Translations under genes and position numbers: made by a program
Shown here: positions 25,212 through 33,525 of the stretch, piece by piece
Position numbering within the stretch: the stretch's first letter is position 1
How the letters are laid out: every line of letters begins with the position of its first letter
The notes under the pieces: generated by a model
The model's input: the letters and a program-made list of their open reading frames with translations, nothing else
Database searches by the model: none
Told to the model about the DNA's origin: nothing
Assembly: GCF_002149035.1 (NCBI RefSeq)
Contig: NZ_NGFP01000069.1
Span: forward strand, 1-35,658
Direction: 5' to 3'
DNA length: 35,658 nt
Source: Streptosporangium minutum
Lineage (GTDB): Bacteria > Actinomycetota > Actinomycetes > Streptosporangiales > Streptosporangiaceae

Positions 25212-25733
25212 GTGACTGACGAACTGCTGGTGGTCCGCTGCCAGCTCGGCGAGCGCGAGGCGTTCACGGAGCTGGTCCGGGCCTGGCACGACCCGATATG
25301 GACCTACGTACGGCGCATGCTCGGGCCGGCGGAGGCCGACGACGTGAGCCAGGAGGTCTGGCTGGCCGTACTCCGCGGGCTCCCCCGGCTCAAGGAGCCC
25401 GGCAGGTTCGCGCCGTGGCTTTTCACGATCGCCCGGCGCGCGGTGGCCAACAGGCTGCGGGAGGAGTACGGCAGGCCGGAGGCGGCGGCCGAGGGCGAGC
25501 CGGTGTCGCAGGACGCGACAACCGCGCTCGTGGACCGCGCCGAGCTGGTCGCGGGGCTGTCCGGGCTGCCGGTCCGCGAGCGGGAGATCCTCGTGCTGTT
25601 CTACCTGGAGGACCTCTCCGTGGAGGACTGCGCCGAGATCTGCGCCGTGCCGGTCGGCACCGTCAAGTCACGCCTGTCCCGCGCGCGGCGCATGTTGCGC
25701 GACCACCTGACGGAGAAGGGATACCGGCGTTGA
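25212..25733 (+). CDS. ECF-type RNA polymerase sigma factor
   Basis: A 173-residue two-domain sigma factor. Region 2 contains FTELVRAWHDPIWTYVRRML, the DDVSQEVWLAVLRG helix and FAPWLFTIARRAVANRLREE. Region 4 contains LPVREREILVLFYLEDLSVE and the recognition helix VPVGTVKSRLSRARRMLRDH. The linker holds an acidic, Ala-rich stretch. There is no C-terminal extension. GTG 25212 is preceded by GAGGAGGCAGG. The stop is overlapped by the start of the next gene (TTGA), which encodes a four-TM protein, so the two are coupled. The target promoters are unknown. Confidence 0.9.
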   Translation: MTDELLVVRCQLGEREAFTELVRAWHDPIWTYVRRMLGPAEADDVSQEVWLAVLRGLPRLKEPGRFAPWLFTIARRAVANRLREEYGRPEAAAEGEPVSQDATTALVDRAELVAGLSGLPVREREILVLFYLEDLSVEDCAEICAVPVGTVKSRLSRARRMLRDHLTEKGYRR

Positions 25734-26197
25734 ACTCCGACGACATGATCGACAGGCTGTCCGGGCCGCTGTCGCTGCGCAATCGGATCGGCGCCGTCGT
25801 GGCGCTGCTCGCCGGGCTCGTCGGCGCGGTGGGCGTGGGCCTGCTGTGGGCCACGGAGCCGGCGCTGCCGGGCCGTACGCACCTGGGCTTCGGGGTGCTC
25901 GTCGCCCTCTGCCTGGCCTGGGCCGCCTACGGCGCCTGGACGGTGACGCGGAGAACACCGCTGTTCGCCCTCGACCGGGTGATCGCCGGCTGGCTGGCGG
26001 TGACCGCGACGGGCCTGCTGACGGCGGCAGCGATCGCGATCGCCGTCGTCCGGGGGACATGGGTGGGCCTGGCGGGTGTCGCCGTCGCCGCGGCGCTGGC
26101 CACGGTGGCCGTCGTCATCCTGGTGCGGGCCCGCGGCCGGCGCGCCGAACTGCTGCGCCGCAGGCGCGAGCTCGAAGACCCGGGGGATCCGTCATGA
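25730..26197 (+). CDS. Four-TM membrane protein coupled to the ECF sigma factor (candidate anti-sigma factor)
   Basis: A 155-residue protein with a short cytoplasmic head (DDMIDRLSGPLSLRNRIG), then four hydrophobic segments at about residues 22-44, 53-73, 84-107 and 110-131, and a very basic cytoplasmic tail (ARGRRAELLRRRRELEDP). There is no zinc-binding anti-sigma motif (HxxxCxxC). The position makes it a candidate regulator of the sigma factor: TTG 25730 overlaps the sigma stop by four bases and has GAGAAGGG about 9 bases upstream; ATG 25745 is the alternative start. Similar sigma/four-TM pairs occur in other actinomycetes. The anti-sigma role is inferred from gene order alone. Confidence 0.72.
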   Translation: MNSDDMIDRLSGPLSLRNRIGAVVALLAGLVGAVGVGLLWATEPALPGRTHLGFGVLVALCLAWAAYGAWTVTRRTPLFALDRVIAGWLAVTATGLLTAAAIAIAVVRGTWVGLAGVAVAAALATVAVVILVRARGRRAELLRRRRELEDPGDPS

Positions 26198-26268
26198 GCG
26201 AGGCCGCTCCGGGCTGTGCCTTCCCGGGCCTGGCGCGGTCGGCGATCACGTCCCTGCGCAGCCGTACC

Positions 26269-27783
26269 TCACCGGAAGACTCCCGTGTGGCCGAGCGAGT
26301 AGCGTCCGGGCTGGGGGTAGACGGCCAGGCCGTGCGGGCGGGCGCCGACGTCGATCGTGCGGATGAGACGGCCGTCGCCGGTGTCGAACACGTAGACGAC
26401 CCCGTCGTGGCGTCCCGACAGCCACAGGCGGCTGCCGTCGGCGGAGACCCCGCCCGTGTCCGGTGAGCCGCCGCCGGGGATGCGCCAGGTGTCGATCGGG
26501 CGGCGGAGCGCGAAGGAGACGACGGTGACCGATCCGGCGTCGCGGTTGGACACGTACAGCAGCTTCGAGTCCCGGCTGACGTGGAGCCCGTGAGCGCCCC
26601 GGCCGGTCCTGATGAAGCCGGTGACGCGGAACTTCCGGGCGTCGATCAGCCACACGCCGTTCTTGGCCGTGTCGGCGACGTAGAAGGTGGTGCCGTCGGG
26701 GGAGAGCTTGACGTCCTGCGGCATGGTGGTTTTCCGTGGGGACACGTGCCTCGCGGTGGTGTTCCGCATGAAGTCGTGCCGCGTGAAGCCGGGCGGCGTG
26801 GATCCGGGCGGCGTGGTGGTTTTCCGCGTGGAGCCGTGCCGGATGGAGCCGTGTTGGGTGAATCCGTGCCGGATGGAGCCATGCCGCACGCGGTGTGACA
26901 CGCCGTGGTGCCGTGTGTCGCTGTCCCGTGTGCCGCTGTCCCGCGTGCCGCGGTGCCGTGTGCCGTGGTGCCGGAGGTCCCTGCGCCGTGTGGTGCCGTC
27001 CGCCAGGTCGACGACCGCTCGGACCCGCCGGGCCCGTATGTCGACGGCCACCAGACGCCCGGAGAACTCGCAGGCGGCCAGCATGACCTTCCCGCCGGCG
27101 GTGAAGTCCGCGTGGTTGACCCCCCTGCAGGGCATGTGCAGCGATCGCCGGAGCCGCATGGTGTGCGGACTGAGGAAGTCGAGCCGGTTCTCCCGCTCGG
27201 CCATCACCAGGGCGTCGCGGCCGTCCGGGGTGAAATACAGGTTGTAGGGGTCGTCGACGGCCACCGGTCTGCCGGGCCTGCCGGTCATGGGGTCGACGGG
27301 AGTCAGGGAGTCGCCGCCGTCGTTGCTGACCCAGAGCGTCCTCAGATCCCACGACGGGACGACGTGCTGCGGACGCCGGCCGACCTTGAAAGTGCGGAGC
27401 ACCCGGTAGGTGCGCGGGTCGATCACGGTGACGGTGTCACTCCCGCTGTTGGGCACGTAGACCCGCTCGGGGAACTCCGCCACGGCGGGGCTGAGCATGC
27501 CGGGCCGGTCGTGGGCGTAGACGTCCATCGGTGTGGTCCGGGGAGCGGCGCCGGGGCGAGCAGGACGGGCGGAGACGTCGCCCGGTGCGGCCGATCCGTC
27601 GGCAGGGGCGCTCGCCACGCCGCCGGGCGGCACCTCGCCGCCGCTCGCGGGGGCCCGGCCAGGAGGGAGTGAGCCCGGCGCCGGGGCCGGGCCACCCCCG
27701 CAGGCGGACAGGACGCATGCCGCCAACCCGATCAGGGGGACGAGCACGGCGTGCCGTTGCCGCCTACTTCTCAGCCGCCGCAT
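26269..27783 (-). CDS. YVTN-type beta-propeller lipoprotein with an internal pentapeptide-repeat insertion
   Basis: A 504-residue exported protein. The signal peptide ends in lipobox LSAC, with Cys28. A Pro/Ala/Gly-rich linker follows to about residue 85. Propeller blades have the YVTN-like repeats RVYVPNSGSDTVTVIDPRT (107-125), LWVSNDGGDSLTPVD, FYVADTAKNGVWLIDARK, LLYVSNRDAGSVTVVS and VYVFDTGDGRLIRTID. Between blades, about residues 263-355 are a low-complexity His/Arg/Thr/Ser insert that interrupts an otherwise continuous fold. ATG 27783 has AAGGAG 6 bases upstream. Such proteins are surface or secreted scaffolds; the ligand is unknown. It is convergent with the sigma/four-TM pair and has no operon partner. 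Confidence 0.85.
   Translation of the reverse strand: MRRLRSRRQRHAVLVPLIGLAACVLSACGGGPAPAPGSLPPGRAPASGGEVPPGGVASAPADGSAAPGDVSARPARPGAAPRTTPMDVYAHDRPGMLSPAVAEFPERVYVPNSGSDTVTVIDPRTYRVLRTFKVGRRPQHVVPSWDLRTLWVSNDGGDSLTPVDPMTGRPGRPVAVDDPYNLYFTPDGRDALVMAERENRLDFLSPHTMRLRRSLHMPCRGVNHADFTAGGKVMLAACEFSGRLVAVDIRARRVRAVVDLADGTTRRRDLRHHGTRHRGTRDSGTRDSDTRHHGVSHRVRHGSIRHGFTQHGSIRHGSTRKTTTPPGSTPPGFTRHDFMRNTTARHVSPRKTTMPQDVKLSPDGTTFYVADTAKNGVWLIDARKFRVTGFIRTGRGAHGLHVSRDSKLLYVSNRDAGSVTVVSFALRRPIDTWRIPGGGSPDTGGVSADGSRLWLSGRHDGVVYVFDTGDGRLIRTIDVGARPHGLAVYPQPGRYSLGHTGVFR
26716..26994 (-). repeat. Degenerate 15-bp minisatellite inside the beta-propeller gene
   Basis: About 18 imperfect units of 15 bases encode pentapeptides such as GSIRH, GFTQH, GSTRK, GTRDS, GTRHR and GFTRH. 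The consensus is roughly Gly-[Ser/Thr]-x-Arg-[His/Lys]. The frame is kept throughout because the period is a multiple of three. The block is low in acidic residues and strongly basic, unlike the flanking propeller. Confidence 0.85.
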
Positions 27784-27959
27784 GGCCCGCTCCTTCGATC
27801 CGACTCCGGCCCCGGCCGGCTACGGAAACGCTAGGAGCAGTCGGGTCAGCAAATGCTCAACCCATGGTTAGCATGGTGTTCGCCTTTCCCGCACCTCGCG
27901 AGCAGGCCGCCTTTCTCATGCCGAAACCGGACGGTCTTGGAGGAAATCGGGGGTTATGG

Positions 27960-28202
27960 TCAGGTCGGCACTGGAAGGTCGAATTCGGATGCCTTGACGC
28001 CGCTGAGGAATGCTTTCCATTCGGTGAGGTTGAAGTAGAGGACGGGGCCGGAGGGGTCTTTGCTGTCACGGACGGCGTGGGTGGCGTCCTGCTTGTGATC
28101 CGGCCGCTGGGAGGCGCTTCCGAGCTCGGCCACCTCGACGCAGTCGCCGCCGTTGCTGCTGCTGAAACTCGATTTCCGCCACGTGAGATTGCTCAGGTCC
28201 AT
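27960..28202 (-). CDS. DUF397 domain protein
   Basis: An 80-residue member of DUF397, a family almost confined to actinomycetes and usually encoded just after a helix-turn-helix/DUF5753 regulator (as with the BldB/WhiJ-type pairs in Streptomyces). It shows LTWRKSSFSSSNGGDCVEVA, then VAEL with downstream HAVRDSKDPSGPVLYF and a closing WKAFLSGVK, which is the full family pattern. GAGGAG lies just 2 bases before the ATG. Its start overlaps the end of a regulator remnant by 10 bases (ATGGACCTGA). The regulator is 5'-truncated, so this gene is probably orphaned. Confidence 0.93.
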   Translation of the reverse strand: MDLSNLTWRKSSFSSSNGGDCVEVAELGSASQRPDHKQDATHAVRDSKDPSGPVLYFNLTEWKAFLSGVKASEFDLPVPT

Positions 28203-28381
28203 CGCTCCTCTGCCATTCTCTCGATGAAGGCCGTTGACATGCTGAGCGGTAATGCCTCGACGCCGGCGGCCCCGAATAGCCGCACTGCTTCCGCGGTCTC
28301 CGACAGGTCACTGGTGATGAGACCGTGAACGACCGTACCTGGATACGCTACCTCGGTAACCATTTCAAAGAGGCTGGAAAC
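28193..28381 (-). pseudogene. 5'-truncated remnant of a helix-turn-helix/DUF5753 regulator
   Basis: On the minus strand, a frame ending in TGA at 28193-28195 reads SSLFEMVTEVAYPGTVVHGL, then ITSDLSETAEAVRLFGAAGV, and ends in AFIERMAEERWT. This follows the C-terminal end of DUF5753 in XRE-type regulators: a strand about Val-Val-Tyr-x-Glu, a Thr-x-Asp-Leu turn, the EVxxYxxLF helix, and the Ser-x-x-Ile-x-x-Met-Ala-Glu-Glu closing helix. The domain normally spans about 180 residues behind an N-terminal HTH. Upstream of about 28381 the frame stays open, but its residues are unlike the family and no HTH is present. The ATG at 28363 is the only in-frame start inside and has no ribosome-binding site. 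It is best read as a decayed copy, with the DUF397 partner surviving. Confidence 0.68.
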
Positions 28382-28630
28382 CGCATTTAACTCGGCCCGG
28401 CCTGGCCTGGGCGGATCTGCCCGTCGTGCGGCCGGACGTCGACGAGCCCGGACGTCTCCGGGAGAAGACGGCCCTGGTAGGCCCCCCGGAAGAACCTGAG
28501 TGGTGGCGTCCCGGTTCCGGACCCGTGCCGGTGCGACCCCGGACCGGCCACAGCGAGCCGGAGGTGTTCCCGTCGGCGTTCGGCGGTGGCCGGGACGCCT
28601 TCCGGTCAGCCCTCGACGGTCGCGTTCCCG

Positions 28631-29329
28631 TCAGCCTTCGGTGATCACACCGCAGGCGATGCGGCTACCCGAGTCGCCCGTCTTGAGCGTCTCGGCGTCC
28701 GGGCCGGTCTGGCCGTTCTTGAGGCCGTAGCGCTTGGGGATATTGGCCTGGTTGTCCGGCCGCGCGTGGACGAGGATGGAACTGCCGTCCCCGTCGAGGA
28801 GCTGCCGCACCTGAAAACGGTCGGTCACGACGGTGGCTCTGCCGATGCCGTCCTCGCCGACCAGGAGGCTGGGCAGATCACCGGAGTGGTCGGGGTGCGA
28901 GTGCGAGCCGAGGTCGAAGTGGGTGCCCGCGCTGAAGAACGGGCTGCCGGTGGCGGGATCGGTCGACTTGGGATCGCAGACGCCCTTGTTGTGGATGTGG
29001 AAGCCGTGATAGCCGGGGGGCAGACCTCGGACGACGACCCTGACCCTGGCCTTTCCGTTGTTCCTGGTGTCGATGCTCACCAGGCCGACCGAGTTGCCTT
29101 TGGCGTCCTTGACGGTGGCACTGGCTGACGCGCCCGCCGGGCCGGACGGGCTCGCCGAGCTGGCCGGGGCTGACGGGCTGGCCGGGGCTGACGGGCTGGA
29201 CGGGCTCGCGGGGGCTGAGGGGCTCGACGGGCTCGGCGCGGGCGTCGGTGAGGCCGCTGCGGCCGTGCCGACACCGGTCGCCCCCGCCCCGAGCACGAGG
29301 GCCAGTGCCAGATGAGAGCTGCGAAGCAT
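28631..29329 (-). CDS. sodC: Exported Cu/Zn superoxide dismutase
   Basis: SodC converts superoxide to H2O2 and O2 outside the cell membrane. The 232 residues begin with a signal peptide (MLRSSHLALALVLGAGATGV) ending near Ala-Ala-Ala. A Ser/Pro/Ala linker of about 45 residues follows, then the enzyme. HGFHIH gives two Cu-ligand His; GTHFDLGSHSHPDHSGDLP holds the bridging and Zn-ligand His and the Zn-ligand Asp region. SILVHARPDN gives the last Cu His, and GDSGSRIACGVI gives the structural Cys and catalytic Arg. The other Cys is in GVCDP. All key residues are present. ATG 29329 is chosen for the clean signal peptide; the frame runs open to 29362. Confidence 0.93.
   Translation of the reverse strand: MLRSSHLALALVLGAGATGVGTAAAASPTPAPSPSSPSAPASPSSPSAPASPSAPASSASPSGPAGASASATVKDAKGNSVGLVSIDTRNNGKARVRVVVRGLPPGYHGFHIHNKGVCDPKSTDPATGSPFFSAGTHFDLGSHSHPDHSGDLPSLLVGEDGIGRATVVTDRFQVRQLLDGDGSSILVHARPDNQANIPKRYGLKNGQTGPDAETLKTGDSGSRIACGVITEG
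29160..29235 (-). repeat. 18-bp tandem repeat in the sodC linker
   Basis: CTGGCCGGGGCTGACGGG (plus-strand reading) occurs twice head to tail at 29160-29177 and 29178-29195, followed by diverged copies to about 29235. Translated on the minus strand it gives a Ser-Pro-Ala-rich linker. The period is a multiple of three, so length change would not break the frame. Confidence 0.8.
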
Positions 29330-29521
29330 GACAGTCCCCCTACGGTTCGTGTCCCCCGTCACGGAGGAGAAGCTTGGACGGTTCCCCTCCTTCGAGTATC
29401 AGGCGGCGGTCCTGACACCCGGACGGGCGGGGTGGCATACGGCGCGCCAGGCCGTGCCGTGACCGCTGGGAGGGAGCCGGAGACGGGGGCGGGAAGACGG
29501 AGACGCGGGAGGTGGCCGGAG

Positions 29522-29564
29522 ACGGCGAAGGCGCCGGACCGTGACGGTCCGGCGCCTTCGCCGT
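29522..29564 (-). terminator. Very strong 21-bp hairpin downstream of typA
   Basis: ACGGCGAAGGCGCCGGACCGT pairs perfectly with its reverse complement across a single G at 29543. The hairpin is 46 bases past the typA stop (minus strand) and ahead of sodC on the same strand. It lacks a U-tract, as is usual in high-GC actinobacteria. It should separate the typA and sodC transcripts. Confidence 0.8.
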
Positions 29565-29609
29565 ACGGCATCCCCGTGGGGAGACCCTGTGCGGCCTCCC
29601 CGCGGAAGG

Positions 29610-31463
<1,854 letters not shown>

Positions 31464-31775
31464 GATGGAGTCTCACTCTGTGATTGTGGAGGCTGGCCGC
31501 GGACGGTGCGGCCCTACCATTTTAGTTGATCCGCACAATCACTCTCACGTGTCCGCCTCACGAAGTACGCCGATTCACCTCCTGGACACCCTTTCGGCGG
31601 GTGATTCCCGCCGGTTCCCCTGTAGGCGGAACTGCCGATATCCGCCTCCGCGGGTCTCCGCGCGGGTCATGTGCGCCTCCTGAGATTCCCGAGGGCGGAG
31701 GGCCGCCGTGAATGGTCAGCTCTCTGCATATTCCTGGCCATGCGCGCGGGCGCCGGAGTCCCTATCTTCGGAGCC
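31464..31775. other. 312-base divergent gap between typA and the ANL-like gene
   Basis: On the minus strand a TAAAAT hexamer (plus-strand ATTTTA at 31519-31524) lies about 55 bases upstream of the typA ATG and could be a -10, but I see no matching -35. The plus-strand side carries no recognisable promoter, and no small gene is supported. Confidence 0.45.
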
Positions 31776-32582
31776 ATGCCGACATGGACCGAAGTGGTGC
31801 TGCGGGCCTCCGGGCACCGCGGTTGCCGACCCGCGGTCACGGACGTGCGCACGGGAGACGTCCTCACCTACGACATGCTCGCCAAGCAGGTGGGCCACGC
31901 GGCGGCGGCGCTGCGCGCCCGCGGCCTGGCGCCGGGTGAACCCGTGATCGTCCATCTTCCGCCCGGTCACGACTATCCCCTCGCCGTGCACGCCGTCACC
32001 GCGGCCGGCGCGCTGGTGGTCCCGCTCGCGGCCGACATGGATCGCGACGCCTTCTACGAACGGCTGTCTTCCAGCCGCGCGCGCATGATGATCACGGACG
32101 CGGCGCTGGCGGAACGGGCGGCGGCGGCCGTCGGAGACTCCCGCGTCCGGCGGATACTCACCTTCGCCGAGGTGGCGGGGACCGTCTGCCCCGACGGTGT
32201 GGACGACCCGTCCGGGCCGGGTCCGGACGCGCCCGCGCTCACCTTCGACGGCAGGCGCGCGCTCAGTCACGCCCACGTGGTCGCCGAGCTGGGAAGGCTG
32301 GTCCCGGAGGCGATGATCAGGGAGCGCGACTTCGTTCTCGTCGGCACCTGCGAGCCGCGCGAGCAGGCCGCCGTCTTCGACCTGGCGCTGATGGGCGGGG
32401 CGCACGTCGTGGCCGCTCCGGGAGCGACCGCCGGCGAGTGCCGGAGGCTGATCGAGGAGTACGGCATCACCGTCGCCGCCGTGCCGCAGGGGATGGTCAG
32501 GGAACCGGCCGAGAGCCAGTGGCTGCGCGTCCCCGTCTCGGTCTACGGGCACACCATGGACCTCGTCATGCCCAGGCGCTGA
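31776..32582 (+). CDS. Truncated AMP-binding (ANL superfamily) protein lacking the P-loop
   Basis: A 268-residue protein whose order of blocks matches the N-terminal domain of acyl/aryl-CoA ligases: LTYDMLAKQVGHAAAALRAR, GLAPGEPVIVHLPPGHDYPL, AVTAAGALVVPLAADMD, then a strand with ARMMITDAAL. Where the family has its ATP-binding SSGTTGxPKGV loop, this protein goes straight from PALTFDGRRA to LSHAHVVAELG, so the loop is missing. The protein then stops at about half the usual 500-550 residues, without the adenylate-forming core motifs or the C-terminal lid. Catalysis is therefore unlikely. ATG 31776 fits the family start; the frame upstream is unlikely to be coding. It may be a decayed gene or a repurposed binding domain. 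Confidence 0.7.
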   Translation: MPTWTEVVLRASGHRGCRPAVTDVRTGDVLTYDMLAKQVGHAAAALRARGLAPGEPVIVHLPPGHDYPLAVHAVTAAGALVVPLAADMDRDAFYERLSSSRARMMITDAALAERAAAAVGDSRVRRILTFAEVAGTVCPDGVDDPSGPGPDAPALTFDGRRALSHAHVVAELGRLVPEAMIRERDFVLVGTCEPREQAAVFDLALMGGAHVVAAPGATAGECRRLIEEYGITVAAVPQGMVREPAESQWLRVPVSVYGHTMDLVMPRR

Positions 32583-32644
32583 TCGGCGCCGCCCTCCGCC
32601 TGGACCCGGCCATGCCCAGGCGCCGGCCGACGCCGCCCTCCGCC
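32567..32644. repeat. 34-bp direct repeat across the stop codon of the ANL-like gene
   Basis: CATGCCCAGGCGC plus the following 21 bases (32567-32600) recur at 32611-32644 with about four differences, a period of 44. The stop codon of the ANL-like gene lies in the first copy. In the second copy the equivalent bases are CGG, so the stop is not duplicated. Confidence 0.75.
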
Positions 32645-32673
32645 GCAGATCGGGACCGTCCTAAGCTCGGAGC

Positions 32674-33456
32674 ATGCCTTCAGCGCCATCGTTCGCCGCG
32701 ACGCTCGTGACCGAGGACGGCGTCCGGATCGACGCCGCGCACACCCCGCCGCGCGGGCCCGGCGATCTGGGGATCGTGCTGGCGCACGGGTTCACCGGAT
32801 CGCTGCGGGAGCGCCCCACGCGGCGGATCACCCATGTGCTCAGCGGGTTCGGCGGCGTGGTCTCGTTCGACTTCCGGGGACACGGCCGGTCGGGGGGAGA
32901 GTCGACCGTGGGAGACCTGGAGATCCTGGATCTGGACGCGGCGGTGCGCCACGCGCGGGCGATCGGTTATCCCAGGGTCGCCGTCGTGGGGTTCTCGATG
33001 GGCGCGGCGGTGGCCGTACGGCATGCGGGCTGGCGCGGGCGGGACGGGGGCCCGGACGGGCGCGGTCTGCGGCCGGACGCGGTGGTCGCGGTCAGCGCGC
33101 CCGCGCGGTGGTACTACCGGGGGACCCGGCCGATGCGCCAAGTGCACTGGGCGATCGAGCGGCCGCTGGGGCGGTGGGTCGCGCGGGTGGGCAAGAGGAC
33201 GCGGATCAGGAAGGGCGTGTGGGACCCGGTGCCGTCGGCGCCCCACGAGGCGGCGGCGCACATCTCTCCGACGCCGTTGCTGGTCGTGCACGGCGACGCG
33301 GACGGCTTCTTCCCGCTCGACCACGCCCACCAGATCTACGAGGCCGCCCGGGAGCCGAAGGAGCTGTGGATCGAGCCCGGATACGGCCACGCGGAGTCGG
33401 CGGCCACGCCGGGGCTGATCCGCCGGATCGGGGAATGGGCCGTCGTCAACGCCTGA
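32674..33456 (+). CDS. Alpha/beta hydrolase
   Basis: A 260-residue alpha/beta-hydrolase fold enzyme. The oxyanion region is LAHGFTGS (36-43), and the nucleophile elbow is GFSMG with Ser108. The acid is Asp208 or Asp210 in VVHGDADGFFP, and the catalytic His239 is in GYGHAES. A conserved DFRGHGRSGG loop precedes the elbow. There is no signal peptide, so it is cytoplasmic. The substrate cannot be deduced; esterase, thioesterase or lipase-like activities are possible. It starts at ATG 32674, 91 bases after the ANL-like stop, and ends 69 bases before the pta start used here. Confidence 0.87.
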   Translation: MPSAPSFAATLVTEDGVRIDAAHTPPRGPGDLGIVLAHGFTGSLRERPTRRITHVLSGFGGVVSFDFRGHGRSGGESTVGDLEILDLDAAVRHARAIGYPRVAVVGFSMGAAVAVRHAGWRGRDGGPDGRGLRPDAVVAVSAPARWYYRGTRPMRQVHWAIERPLGRWVARVGKRTRIRKGVWDPVPSAPHEAAAHISPTPLLVVHGDADGFFPLDHAHQIYEAAREPKELWIEPGYGHAESAATPGLIRRIGEWAVVNA

Positions 33457-33525
33457 TCCCCCATGGGTGTTTACTCCTACTGACGAGGCATGACAGAGGA
33501 TGTGTCGACACGAGGGGTAGTGCGT

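Noticed and set aside
26194-26466. An ATG overlapping the stop of the four-TM gene (ATGA) that opens a further plus-strand frame
   Set aside because: It runs about 200 bases into the end of the beta-propeller gene on the other strand and has no recognisable motif; a truncated third operon gene is possible but unsupported.
28426-28644. A 72-codon plus-strand frame between the regulator remnant and sodC
   Set aside because: No ribosome-binding site, overlaps the sodC end, and Pro/Arg-rich with no family likeness.
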